DNA of 64,000 nucleotides from Azospirillum sp. 412522 (GCF_019805165.1 NZ_RWIJ01000102.1:62001-126000), one strand, 5' to 3'; positions 52,448 to 61,365 are shown, counted from the stretch's first letter. The notes: a model not told the origin generated them from the sequence alone. A program made the numbers and translations.

Positions 52448-53046
52448 CTAGCCGGTGAAGAGTCTGCCCGGAACGCCCGTCATCGAGTGCCCACCATCAT
52501 CAGCATTTTCCCGTTCACCGTCCCGGCTATACCTCGGCCAGTACCGGCTGCCCGCCTCCAACTCTTTCTCGGCCGTCCGCACGCACAAGCCCGCCTCCTC
52601 GGCCACAGCCGCACGCGAAGGCTCGCTGCCCTCCGCCACCAGGCGACGGTACACCGCCACCAGCTTCTCCACCGATGCCTCGCGCCGCCGCGCGGCCGCG
52701 TATCGGCCGCCGACCGCCTTCGCCTCGGCCTCCGTCAGCCCTTTGGTCTGCGCCGCACAGACGCCCAGTTCCTCTTCATCGCCCACCTTTCCCCGTCGAA
52801 ATGTTCCCAGGCATACCGAGCGACCTTCATCGCGGTCGCCCTGGCCTGCTTCTCCGAGACGCCGCATGCATCCGCGATCTCGTAGGCATGGGTCACGACC
52901 TCCTGCTCGAACTCGCCGGGGCTGCCCGCCCCCTCGCCGTCGGGATGGTGGCAGCCGACGTTGGCGAAGGCCCGCAGCTGACGGAAGAGGTTGTTCGATC
53001 CCCCGGTCTCTGCCGCATTGTCCTTCCCTGCCACCTCGGCGATCAT
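52448..53046 (-). pseudogene. Inverted, frameshifted 3' copy of the replicase gene
   Basis: The minus strand encodes a close relative of residues ~330-500 of the 18-20 kb replicase-like protein. One frame gives FEQEVVTHAYEIADACGVSE and ARATAMKVARYAWEHFDGER. After about 52764 the match continues in another frame (VCAAQTKGLTEAEAKAVGGR). Comparison shows GGGG in the intact gene but GGG here, a single-base deletion. The N-terminal two thirds are absent. The copy has its own C-terminus, ending GVPGRLFTG, which differs from the long low-complexity tail of the intact gene. Confidence 0.8.
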
Positions 53047-53203
53047 CGAAGGGGCCTTCAACTGGCTGAGCGCCGCCCGCGACGAGGCCAGCGCCTACCA
53101 GCGGCTCGAGGCGTCCTTCAGCTACACCGGACGGGATGCGGGACGCTTCGTCGGCAAGGCCGTGGAGAGGCTGGAGGCCGCGCGGATGCCGAGGGCTGCG
53201 TAG
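53047..53203 (+). pseudogene. 3' fragment of an unidentified gene
   Basis: Just beyond the replicase homology breakpoint, a plus-strand frame reads GAFNWLSAARDEASAYQRLE and then SFSYTGRDAGRFVGKAVERL to a stop at 53203. It has good protein character but no start, so it looks like a 3' remnant joined by the rearrangement. Confidence 0.4.
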
Positions 53204-53312
53204 GGAGATTGGCGATCCGTGCTTCTCGAGGCAACAGCAAGTCTGGTCATTCGGCATGATTGATGGTTATCGGTTCCGAACGCATGTCTTGGTGAGAACG
53301 CTGGCGGGTAGA

Positions 53313-53915
53313 ATGAAAATTCGTGTGCTGTCATGGGCGGCCGTCGAGCGCGGGGAGGCCGAAGGCGCCGAGGGGATCATCTCAATCAGACCGTCGGCAG
53401 AACATGATGCCGAGAACCTGGATCTTGCCTTGGCGCAGGCCACCGGCGGCGAGGTGGGCGCCGTGCTGGTGCAGCGGTTCGACGACATTGCCGTCCCGGC
53501 CTTTGGCCCCTACCGCGGCCCGGTCATCGACCATGTCGCCGAAGCGCTAGAGTTCGGGCGCAGGATTGCCGAGCAGGCCCCGGAAGGTTTGCTCGTGGTC
53601 CATTGCCAGATGGGCGTCAGCCGCTCCGCCGCCATGGCGCTCGCCCTGCTGGCCCAGGAACTCGGACCAAGCGCCGAGGAGGAGGCTGTGGCTGCCCTGC
53701 TGAGGGGAGATCCAGAAGGACGCATGCATCCAAATCCGCTGCTCGTCAGCATGGCCGACAGCTGCCTGTTCCGGTATGGGCAACTGGAGGCCGCGCTTGC
53801 GTATGCCTGCCCCAGGTACGTCAAATGGCGTGACCACTGGCGGGAGGCTGCATTGGACCCGGAGCGCTATTGGGAGCAGGCAAGGCGGATACGGACGGGA
53901 CGCAGGACGGAGTGA
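53313..53915 (+). CDS. Protein tyrosine/dual-specificity phosphatase-like protein
   Basis: Protein of 200 residues from the ATG at 53313 (an upstream ATG at 53256 would add 19). VVHCQMGVSRSAAMALAL contains the HCx5R signature with Cys98 and Arg104. Asp residues near 57-58 (RFDDIAVPAFG) may supply the general acid. These proteins dephosphorylate tyrosine or other phosphate esters; phage and plasmid versions are common. The C-terminal segment KWRDHWREAALDPERYWEQ is an extra helix. It is a single gene. Confidence 0.8.
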   Translation: MKIRVLSWAAVERGEAEGAEGIISIRPSAEHDAENLDLALAQATGGEVGAVLVQRFDDIAVPAFGPYRGPVIDHVAEALEFGRRIAEQAPEGLLVVHCQMGVSRSAAMALALLAQELGPSAEEEAVAALLRGDPEGRMHPNPLLVSMADSCLFRYGQLEAALAYACPRYVKWRDHWREAALDPERYWEQARRIRTGRRTE

Positions 53916-54190
53916 CAGCCCGCTCAATGCTCATCCCCTCATTCTACATGAATGCAGAAGTTAGCGGCTGGACACAGAATTACCGTCTTCCTGGTCCGCA
54001 GGAAAAACGGCAAGCGAGCGTTGAAATAGGCTCGGGCTCAACACTGACATGATTTGGCTGCGGCAGTTCATCTGCGTTGAACGTCATTTGGGCCAAGGCA
54101 AAACGGCGACGGTTACCTCTAGCATTTCACCAAGATCCACTTGCTTGAAGACATCGAGCCGGAGTGGCGGCACAGGCGGTGGCTTAGACG

Positions 54191-55654
54191 TTAACGGGTC
54201 CCGGCGGCACGGACATCAGCAACCATCTGCTTCAGCAACCGCACGCCACGTCGGATGGCTTCCTCGTCAAGGCTCGCGTAACCCATGACCAGCCCGGCGA
54301 CCGCAGGCTTCGGCGCGGTCGCGGCCAGATCGAAGAGGGGGCCGATGGGATAGATGCCGAGACCGGCTGAACGGGCCTCGACGATCAGCATCTCCTCCAA
54401 TGTCCGCGGCACCATGTTCAGCCAGACCACGACGTGAAGCCCGGCAGCAGCGCCGACGATCGTAACATCGTTGCCGAAGGTATCGGTCAAGGCTGCGAGA
54501 AGCACCGCGCGGCGTTCCCCGTTCCTGCGACGGATGCGCCGCACATGCCTCTCGTAGGCTCCGTTCTCAATCAGGTCGGCCAGCGCCTCCTGCTCCGGCC
54601 CGGGCGTGTGCCGGTCCATCAGTCTCTTCGCCCGCGCAAAGACGAGAGCCATGGCCTCAGGGACGACGAGGTAGCCAAGGCGCAGGTCAGGCGAGAGAAT
54701 CTTCGACACCGTGCCGAGGTAGATGACCCGGCGGGCATCGTCCAGCACCTGCAAGGCTGGAATCGGTGAGACGTCGAAGCGGTACTCGCCGTCGTAGTCG
54801 TCCTCGATGACATACCCGCCGCTCCGCTCGGCCCAAGCCAACAGGTCACGGCGACGCGCCGCCGACATGACAGCTCCGAGCGGGAACTGGTGAGAAGGCG
54901 TGGTGTAGGCAAGGCGCGCCGGGGGCAGCCCATCGGTCTTCAGGCCCTCCTCGTCGACCGGGATCGGGATGACGTCGGCCCCCGCCGCCTGGAATACCTG
55001 CCGGGCCAAGCCGTAGCCGGGATCCTCCATCAGGACCCCGTCGGCCGGGTCCAGCAGCAGCCGTGCACAAAGGTCGATGCCCTGCTGCGAGCCGTTGACG
55101 ATGACGATCTGGTCCGGTTCGCACCGCATAGCCCGCGCCCGCCAGAGATAGCCTTGCAGGGCGACCCTGAGGCGCGGGGAACCGCACGGCTCACCATACC
55201 GCAGGCTCGGCCGCTTGCGGAGCAGCGCGGCCGTGATCGCCCGCTTCCACATCAAGCGCGGGAAGTCGGCGCCCGCGATGTCGCCGTAGCGGAAGTCGAC
55301 GGCCAGCGCCTCGCGATCTCCTTCGGGCGGAATGGCGAAACCTGCCACCCGCTGGCCGTATGCGGACAGACCACCAAGATGCTCAGCGCGCGACGAATGC
55401 TGCGGCCGAGGTGACGATGGGGAAAGCAATGGAGCGACCCTGGTAGCGGCTCCCTGGCGCGCTTCCAGGTAACCTTCGGCGATCAACTGATCGTAGGCTG
55501 CGGTCACCGTCGTCCGTGACGCGCCCCATTCGGCCGCCAAGGCACGGGTCGACGGCACCCGCGCGCCGGGAGCCAAGTCGCCGGAACCAATCCGGTCCCG
55601 GATCGACTGGCAAATCCTGCTGGCGAGGCGGACCGGTAATGGGTGCTCCGACAT
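54191..55654 (-). CDS. MocR/PdxR family regulator (GntR HTH + aminotransferase-like)
   Basis: Protein of 487 residues starting MSEHPLPVRLASRICQSIRD at the ATG at 55654. The N-terminal GntR helix-turn-helix (VPSTRALAAEWGASRTTVTA) is joined to a fold-type I aminotransferase domain with YVIEDDYDGEYRFD and the PLP-lysine region YLGTVSKILSPDLRLGY. MocR proteins sense PLP or amino-containing ligands. It is divergent from the PaiB-like gene, which is probably its target. Three AACTGG half-sites lie between them. Confidence 0.92.
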   Translation of the reverse strand: MSEHPLPVRLASRICQSIRDRIGSGDLAPGARVPSTRALAAEWGASRTTVTAAYDQLIAEGYLEARQGAATRVAPLLSPSSPRPQHSSRAEHLGGLSAYGQRVAGFAIPPEGDREALAVDFRYGDIAGADFPRLMWKRAITAALLRKRPSLRYGEPCGSPRLRVALQGYLWRARAMRCEPDQIVIVNGSQQGIDLCARLLLDPADGVLMEDPGYGLARQVFQAAGADVIPIPVDEEGLKTDGLPPARLAYTTPSHQFPLGAVMSAARRRDLLAWAERSGGYVIEDDYDGEYRFDVSPIPALQVLDDARRVIYLGTVSKILSPDLRLGYLVVPEAMALVFARAKRLMDRHTPGPEQEALADLIENGAYERHVRRIRRRNGERRAVLLAALTDTFGNDVTIVGAAAGLHVVVWLNMVPRTLEEMLIVEARSAGLGIYPIGPLFDLAATAPKPAVAGLVMGYASLDEEAIRRGVRLLKQMVADVRAAGTR

Positions 55655-55661
55655 ATCGCTA

Positions 55662-55711
55662 AACTGGCCCAGCCAAAATGTGAAAAACTGGATGTTTATC
55701 GTGAACCAGTT
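55662..55711. promoter_or_regulatory. Probable MocR-protein binding half-sites
   Basis: AACTGG occurs at 55662-55667 and 55686-55691 (24 bases apart, direct). CCAGTT occurs at 55706-55711 (inverted relative to the second). This mixture of direct and inverted half-sites is common for MocR regulators. Confidence 0.5.
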
Positions 55712-55754
55712 CCGGCCCATGGTCCAGCCCACGCCCTGACGTGGAGACACCCCG

Positions 55755-56378
55755 ATGTATGTCCCGCCCGCATTTCGCGAGGATGATCTGCCGACCCTGC
55801 ATGCGCTGATGCGGGAGACGCGCCTCGCCAACCTTGTGACCGCCACCGACGAGGGACTGATGGCGACGCCATTGCCGCTGTTCCTTGCGCCTGATGAGGG
55901 TCCTTGCGGCACCCTCTACGGTCATCTTGCCCGCGCCAACCCGCAATGGAAGCAGCAATCCCTGGGCGAGGCCATGGTCCTGTTCACCGGGCCGGAGGCA
56001 TACGTCTCGCCATCCTGGTACGCATCGAAGGAAGAGCATGGGAAGGTGGTGCCGACCTGGAACTACATTGCGGTGCATGCCTACGGCCCGGCCGAGTTCT
56101 TCGACGACGCGGATCGCCTGTTGGAGGTGGTCACGCGACTAACGGACCTGCACGAGGGTCGCCGCGCCGCACCATGGGCCGTCGCGGACGCACCGGTCGA
56201 CTTCATCCGCGCGCAGCTGCGAGGCATCGTCGGGCTTCGGCTCCCGATCACGCGCATTCAGGGCAAGCGCAAAATGAGCCAGAACCGATCCGCCGAAGAC
56301 CGGGCCGGGGTGGCTGCGGGACTCACCGCTAGCGACCGGAACACCGACCAGGAGGTTGCTGCCCTGATCCCAACCTGA
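55755..56378 (+). CDS. PaiB-like FMN-binding protein
   Basis: Protein of 207 residues matching the PaiB/FMN-binding negative regulator family: MYVPPAFREDDLPTLHALMR at the start, then GHLARANPQWKQ, SPSWYASKEEHGKVVPTWNY and RIQGKRKMSQNRSAEDR. These have a flavin-reductase-like split barrel. Divergent transcription from a MocR regulator is the usual arrangement, suggesting control by that regulator. Confidence 0.93.
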   Translation: MYVPPAFREDDLPTLHALMRETRLANLVTATDEGLMATPLPLFLAPDEGPCGTLYGHLARANPQWKQQSLGEAMVLFTGPEAYVSPSWYASKEEHGKVVPTWNYIAVHAYGPAEFFDDADRLLEVVTRLTDLHEGRRAAPWAVADAPVDFIRAQLRGIVGLRLPITRIQGKRKMSQNRSAEDRAGVAAGLTASDRNTDQEVAALIPT

Positions 56379-56513
56379 TCCAGCCTTCCCGACGCTTATC
56401 GGCGCGCATGTGGAACTCATCGCCTCCGATCTTGAAGCGGCGAGTTCCACCTTCAATCGGGCAGCTTGGGCATCTGCGCCAACGTGCTCACCAGCACGAA
56501 GCCGGTTGCAGCG

Positions 56514-57515
56514 TTACTTGGCGCCCAACCCCATCGGTTCCCGGGCAAGGCCGAGGGCGATTCGGGCCATGGCCAGCGCGCCCTCGCGCGAGCGGGCAGC
56601 GGCGATGAAGCGGTTCAGGTGGCAGAACACAGCATCCGACACCCCGGACACGCGGGCAAGTTCGGCGTCGCGCAGGCCTGCCCAGGCCGCTGGCAGCGGC
56701 AGCTTCTGGGCGAAGCTACCCGGCTCCGGCGGCATGCAGCCGACCATCCAGGCATCACCGCCCTTGTCCGGGTAAACGGCGAACAGCACCGGCAGGTCTG
56801 CCTCATGCGCCGGTCCCTGCCAGGGCATGCCGCGGTCGAGCTCCAGCACGCGCGGGTCGGCCGATCGGGCATGCGCCTCCAGCACGATGTCGCGGGCGGC
56901 GATGCGGGCGCGGATCTGCTCGATGCGGCCGTCGAGGAAGGCGCCCGCGATCTCGGCGGCCCGGGCGAAGCGCTCGTCCTCGGCCAGAGCCCGGTCGATC
57001 ACGTCGGCATCCCAAGGCAGGTTCAGGACCTCGACCAGGGACGGCAGAGCCATCCCGTCGGCGATCCGGGCCGCCCGGTCGAGGCCTTCGTCGCCGAAGT
57101 CAGGGACAGGGCGCTTGCCGTTGTCGGCAAGGTCGACGATGCGGATGACCTGTTCATCCATCTCCGTCCAGACCCGCTCAACGACGTCCTCGCCGCCGCG
57201 TCCCGCCAGGATGGCGCGCACCGCGTCATGGCCGAAGGCGGCCCACAGCAGGCCCGCCGAGGAGTAGGGCGACCCGTCAGGACGCACCGGGGCACCGCGC
57301 TGATGGTGGTCGAAGCGCCCCCGCGTGGGATCGAAGACGCCACCGACGTCCCAGACAATGTCAGCGGCCTCGATAACGCTCTGCTCGCGGGTGCGCACCA
57401 GCGTGGCGTCGGCCAGCGTCTCCGGCAGCAGGGCGCGGCGCAGGATGGCGTAGCCCAGCACCTCATCGCAGTGGAACGAGCCGCTGTGGGTGACAAGCCG
57501 AAGGCTCTTCGTCAT
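56514..57515 (-). CDS. MYG1 family protein (predicted DHH-type hydrolase)
   Basis: Protein of 333 residues with the MYG1/UPF0160 pattern: VTHSGSFHCDEVLGYAILRR, then FDHHQRGAPV and SSAGLLWAAFG. FDHHQ supplies metal ligands; the eukaryotic homologue acts as a 3'-5' RNA exonuclease. It is divergent from the PEP mutase-family gene with a 74-base spacer. This is probably a housekeeping-type gene on the replicon. Confidence 0.92.
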   Translation of the reverse strand: MTKSLRLVTHSGSFHCDEVLGYAILRRALLPETLADATLVRTREQSVIEAADIVWDVGGVFDPTRGRFDHHQRGAPVRPDGSPYSSAGLLWAAFGHDAVRAILAGRGGEDVVERVWTEMDEQVIRIVDLADNGKRPVPDFGDEGLDRAARIADGMALPSLVEVLNLPWDADVIDRALAEDERFARAAEIAGAFLDGRIEQIRARIAARDIVLEAHARSADPRVLELDRGMPWQGPAHEADLPVLFAVYPDKGGDAWMVGCMPPEPGSFAQKLPLPAAWAGLRDAELARVSGVSDAVFCHLNRFIAAARSREGALAMARIALGLAREPMGLGAK

Positions 57516-57589
57516 GGTTTTCCTCCAGATGGATTCCAGGACAGCCCTCGGAAATCCGCGTCTTACAGCCCTCTTTTAGGAGATGACCC

Positions 57590-58420
57590 ATGGCCCGCAC
57601 CATCGCAGAAAAGCGTGAGGCTTTCCGTGCGCTTCATGTGGAGGGCTGCTTCATCCTGCCGAACCCCTGGGATGTCGGCAGTGCCAGGATGATGGAGCAC
57701 ATGGGCTTCAGCGCCCTGGCGTCGACGAGTTCAGGCTATTCCTGGTCGCAGGGCCGCCCCGAAAACGGCATCGAACTCGACGATGTCCTGGAGCATCTTG
57801 GGAGCCTCGTTCTCGCCACGGATCTCCCGGTGAACGCCGATTTCGAATCCGGCTTTGCCTGTGATCTTGAGGAACTGGCTGCGAATGTTCGGCTCGCGGT
57901 CGACGCCGGTGTCGCGGGCCTATCGATCGAGGACATCCGCGCCGATGGCAAACCTGGCTTCTACGATACCGCCACTTCCGTTGAACGAATCCGAACCGCT
58001 CGCGCCGCCATCGACCGGACCGGCGAGGATGTCGTCCTGGTGGCACGCACTGAAATCCTGCTCAGCGATCCCACGCGGGTATCCGAGGCGATCGACAAGT
58101 TGGTGGCCTTCGCCGATGCGGGCGCCGATTGCCTCTACGCGCCCGGCGTGATCGAGAAAGCCGACATCGCGAGCATGGTCCGCGCCGTGGCGCCCAGGCC
58201 GGTCAACCTGCTTGTGATGCGCCCGGACGCCACCCGGGCTGAGATCGCAGATCTCGGTGTGCGGCGGATCAGCGTCGGCGGCGGGCTGGCGCGGGCGGCC
58301 TGGGGCGCGGTCATGCGCATGGCGGAGGCGATGAAGGCCGGATCGTTCGAGGGGCTCGCATCGGGAGTATCCGGCATATCGAACAAGCAACTCAACGACA
58401 TCTTCGGTCGCAGTGTTTGA
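57590..58420 (+). CDS. Isocitrate lyase/PEP mutase superfamily protein
   Basis: Protein of 276 residues. FILPNPWDVGSARMMEHMGF, then STSSGYSWSQG, VNADFESGF and GLSIEDI match the superfamily; Asp/Glu residues in NADFESG and IED bind the metal. The Cys-containing lyase motif (KKCGH) is not evident, so it is not isocitrate lyase itself. It probably acts on oxaloacetate-like or phosphonate-like substrates. TTAGGAGA precedes the ATG. Confidence 0.88.
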   Translation: MARTIAEKREAFRALHVEGCFILPNPWDVGSARMMEHMGFSALASTSSGYSWSQGRPENGIELDDVLEHLGSLVLATDLPVNADFESGFACDLEELAANVRLAVDAGVAGLSIEDIRADGKPGFYDTATSVERIRTARAAIDRTGEDVVLVARTEILLSDPTRVSEAIDKLVAFADAGADCLYAPGVIEKADIASMVRAVAPRPVNLLVMRPDATRAEIADLGVRRISVGGGLARAAWGAVMRMAEAMKAGSFEGLASGVSGISNKQLNDIFGRSV

Positions 58421-58660
58421 CCTGCCTGGCTCGCCAGCACTGACGCCACTGGCCACACGTCACCTCTAAATCCTGCTTGTTTGGCTCGTCAGACTTCCGG
58501 GTTGCCTTTTCCGACCGCTTCCAGTAATCGTGCCCGTATCGCCAGTCGCACTGGCCGTAAGCGTTTAACGTCAACCAACGCGCTCAACGATCCTCGTCGA
58601 TCGGAGCGCGTTCGCGTTGTCGGACGGCCCGTCGATCGAGGACCAGTGTGGAGAACCACC

Positions 58661-59857
58661 ATGGGTCCCCAACCGGCGCGCGATGCGGCTCAAGGCCGCC
58701 TCATCATCCTCGCCGTCGTTCTTTTCATCTCCTATCTCTGCGTCGCCATCTCCCTGCCCGTGATCCCGCTCTTTGTGGCCGGGGATCTCGGCCTCGGCAA
58801 CGTCTGGGCCGGGCTGGGCGTCGGCAGCGCCTTCCTCGCAACCATCCTCACCCGCGGGTTCGCAGGTACCCTCTCCGACCGCCGGGGTGCCAAGCTCGCC
58901 GTCAGCCGGGGATTGGTCTTCTATGTGGCGGGCGGGCTGGTCTCTATGGTAGCCGGACTGCTGTCCCACCTGCCGTGGCAGGCATTCTGCCTACTCGTCC
59001 TGGGACGCCTGCTCATCGGCCTCGGCGAGAGCTTGGCCGGTGTCGGCGTTGTGGCCTGGGGCATCGGCATCGTCGGCCCGCAGCGGGCAGGCAAGGTGCT
59101 GGCGCTGATCGGCGCCGCACTCTACGGCGCCTTCGCGGCGGGCGGCCCGGTGGGCCTGGCGCTCCTCGACGGGCTCGGCTTCTCCGGTGCCATGGCGGTC
59201 AGCGCCCTGCTGCCCGCCCTTGGCCTGCTGGCCGTCAGCAGGATGGAAGGGGTCGCCGCCCATCCGAATGCCGAACGCCCGCCATTCCGGAGCGTGCTCG
59301 GCCGGATATGGATGCAAGGCTCCGTCGTCTGCCTCCAGGGCATCGGCTTTGCTGCGATCGGCGCTTTCCTCTCCCTCCACTTCGTCCGCGAGGGCTGGCC
59401 TTTCGCCGGGCTCGGCCTGACCGCCTTCGGCACCGGATTCGTCCTCGTTCGCTTTACCGTTGGCCATCTCCCGGACCGCATCGGCGGCCTGCCTGTGGCT
59501 ATCGGATCGCTTTCGGTCGAGACCGTCGGCCAACTGCTGGTCTGGAGCGCAAACGATCCGTTGCTAGCGCTGGCCGGGGCCTTCCTGACGGGCCTTGGCT
59601 GCTCCCTGGTCTTCCCATCCATGGGCCGGGAGGTCGTCCATATCGTGGAGCCGCACCTTCGCGGAACCGCGCTCGGCGCGTTCGCAGCGTTTCAGGACGT
59701 GGCCTACGGCCTGACCGGCCCCGTGGCCGGGCTGCTCGCCGACCGGGCTGGCTATGGCAGCATCTTCCTGATGGGCGCCGCCGCGGCCTCGGTTGGCCTC
59801 CTGACCACACTCCATCTCCGCCGGACACGGGCAGCGACCGTCAAGCAATCGGCGTAG
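58661..59857 (+). CDS. MFS transporter, arabinose-efflux-like
   Basis: Protein of 398 residues with twelve probable membrane helices, starting GRLIILAVVLFISYLCVAIS. The loop motif GTLSDRRGAKLAVSRG between helices 2 and 3 is the MFS signature. LLIGLGESLAGVGVVAWG resembles the sugar-efflux subgroup (YfcJ/YhhS type). The substrate is unknown. ATG 58661 is chosen because upstream in-frame sequence is Arg-rich and non-membrane. Confidence 0.9.
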   Translation: MGPQPARDAAQGRLIILAVVLFISYLCVAISLPVIPLFVAGDLGLGNVWAGLGVGSAFLATILTRGFAGTLSDRRGAKLAVSRGLVFYVAGGLVSMVAGLLSHLPWQAFCLLVLGRLLIGLGESLAGVGVVAWGIGIVGPQRAGKVLALIGAALYGAFAAGGPVGLALLDGLGFSGAMAVSALLPALGLLAVSRMEGVAAHPNAERPPFRSVLGRIWMQGSVVCLQGIGFAAIGAFLSLHFVREGWPFAGLGLTAFGTGFVLVRFTVGHLPDRIGGLPVAIGSLSVETVGQLLVWSANDPLLALAGAFLTGLGCSLVFPSMGREVVHIVEPHLRGTALGAFAAFQDVAYGLTGPVAGLLADRAGYGSIFLMGAAAASVGLLTTLHLRRTRAATVKQSA

Positions 59858-60054
59858 AACCTCCCTCCGGCACACGCGGGCACGGCGGCCAAGCGGGGCG
59901 GTAACTCATCAGCCCCCCGCCAGCTGCCGTCCCTCAATGAAGCGGCCCAAATCTCCGGTGCCACTTCGAGAACCAGTGGGGCAGCCGCCGCGTCGCCGAG
60001 CGCGCGCTCCAGTGCTTCGGGCACGTAGGGGGCCTGTCGTGCAGGCAAAAACAC
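59752..60054 (-). CDS. Possible small hypothetical protein
   Basis: A GTG at 60054 follows GGAGG by eight bases and begins VFLPARQAPYVPEALERALG, then AAAAPLVLEVAPEIWAAS. About 65 residues look coding; after that the frame overlaps the end of the MFS gene on the other strand. A second mini-frame (60070-60180, GFIGPGIPHGVREQAEGKGV) lies 15 bases upstream on the same strand, just after hairpin copy H. No family was recognised. Confidence 0.3.
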   Translation of the reverse strand: MFLPARQAPYVPEALERALGDAAAAPLVLEVAPEIWAASLRDGSWRGADELPPRLAAVPACAGGRFYADCLTVAARVRRRWSVVRRPTEAAAAPIRKMLP

Positions 60055-60190
60055 TTCAGCCGCCTCCAGCTACCGCTGGCGGACCAAGGTGATGGTCAAG
60101 ACGCCCTTGCCCTCGGCCTGCTCCCGTACTCCGTGAGGTATTCCCGGCCCAATGAAGCCACCCCAGTTATCCCGGCGCACGCCGAGGCGA

Positions 60191-60240
60191 CGGCGCGCCG
60201 ACGTGTTGGGGCCACCATGTGAGTACGTCACCATGCGCCG
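60191..60240. repeat. Hairpin element copy H
   Basis: The outer arms CGGCGC (60191-60196) and GCGCCG (60235-60240) enclose GACGTGTTGGGGCCACC, a variant core. Confidence 0.5.
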
Positions 60241-60414
60241 CCCTGGGCGGGTTAACCGGTTATGATCCGCGTCTCCGTGACCTCAACGACTCTGCTCCCG
60301 CCGAGGTGATGACCTCGACCACAGCTATCGCGGACCCAAGGGAAGCCTGAGCTTTCAGGGCTTCCCAACATGCTCATGGGTCTCTGTCACCGGCCGGGAA
60401 CAACATCCAATGAC

Positions 60415-60435
60415 CCGACGACCTCAACATGTCGG
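60415..60435 (-). repeat. Hairpin element copy I (inverted)
   Basis: On the minus strand CCGAC-ATGTTGAGGTC-GTCGG: the 5-bp arms lie at 60431-60435 and 60415-60419. Confidence 0.6.
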
Positions 60436-60479
60436 CGCTTCAGCACGCGCCGACACCGGCGGGCCAACGGGCGACGGTG

Positions 60480-60509
60480 CGCCGACATGGTGAGGTCGCC
60501 ATGTCGGCG
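60480..60509 (+). repeat. Hairpin element copy J (11-bp perfect arms)
   Basis: CGCCGACATGG (60480-60490) and CCATGTCGGCG (60499-60509) are perfect around TGAGGTCG. This is the best-formed copy. Confidence 0.75.
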
Positions 60510-60633
60510 GTTCATCGAAAGAACGTCCATTGATCAGCTCCCAGCCCTTTCTCGGCTGGTGGCTGATCATCTGGTCGTGCGGCCCCGCTACCCCAAGATT
60601 TTTTGAGTAGCGGCGCCATCCGTGAAACGGTGG

Positions 60634-61191
60634 TCAGTCCATTCTAAGCAGCTGCTGGACCTCGATGACGCGGTTCGCGTCGCCATAGGCGTAGCGGTCC
60701 ATGATGGCCTCAATCGCGGCATAGGTGTCGCCACCAATGCTGACGACCCTTTCGGTGCGCCCGCCATTGACCGGCAAGGTGGTGAAGCGCACTGCGTTCG
60801 GCCACACCTCGACGCCGGTACCGTTGTAGTAGCAGCCAGAGTCATAGTCCGGCTCGCCCTTGGTCAATTCTTCGGCCTCGTCTTCCCAGTCGGCGGCCTC
60901 GAGCGCTTCCTCGATCGCTTGGCCGACCAGTTCGCGCAAATCGTTGAGCAGGCTTGCGGCTTCATTCTCTTCTTCCGAATCATGGTCGATACTGATCGAG
61001 TGGTCGAAGGTGTCCGCATCGGCCATTTCGCAGTAGCAATCGACGATAGCGTCCTCATTGGAGGACCAAACGTGAACCACATCGAAGACGGCGCTCAGGA
61101 CCGCGTCCTGCGCTTCATCGCTGTAGGCCCCAGCCTCCTCAAGCGCTTTGCCGCTCAAGTACACACGGGCAATGAAGTTGAGGTCCGGCAT
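60634..61191 (-). CDS. Very acidic hypothetical protein
   Basis: Protein of 185 residues with AAGGAAG before the ATG at 61191. Roughly a quarter of residues are Asp or Glu, including EALEAADWEDEAEELTKGE and SISIDHDSEEENEAASLL. The C-terminal half contains EVWPNAVRFTTLPVNGGRTE. Such charge is seen in DNA-mimic anti-restriction proteins, but no ArdA signature is recognised. Hairpin copies lie downstream (J) and upstream (K) of the gene. Confidence 0.6.
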   Translation of the reverse strand: MPDLNFIARVYLSGKALEEAGAYSDEAQDAVLSAVFDVVHVWSSNEDAIVDCYCEMADADTFDHSISIDHDSEEENEAASLLNDLRELVGQAIEEALEAADWEDEAEELTKGEPDYDSGCYYNGTGVEVWPNAVRFTTLPVNGGRTERVVSIGGDTYAAIEAIMDRYAYGDANRVIEVQQLLRMD

Positions 61192-61331
61192 CTTGTCTTC
61201 CTTTCAGTTTTGGGAGCTGCACCCAGAAGATTCGATCCAGTGCCTGGGCGGCGGAACGGAGGAGCAAGCCAAATGCTCAGTCGGTGTTGCTGAGCTGGCA
61301 TCGCGGAGTAGAAGAAATGATTCGATGAAGA

Positions 61332-61365
61332 CCCGCTGACATGGTGAGGTCACCATCTCGGCGGG
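61332..61365 (+). repeat. Hairpin element copy K
   Basis: ATGGTGA and TCACCAT (61341-61347, 61350-61356) are perfect arms around GG. The outer arms CCCGC (61332-61336) and GCGGG (61361-61365) also pair. Confidence 0.7.

Larger units (their letters stand above)
59858..60633. other. Gene-poor region with hairpin elements and two tiny minus-strand frames
   Basis: Copies H, I and J of the hairpin family occur at 60191-60240, 60415-60435 and 60480-60509. Two small minus-strand frames are possible (60070-60180 and 59752-60054). The rest shows no gene. Confidence 0.45.
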
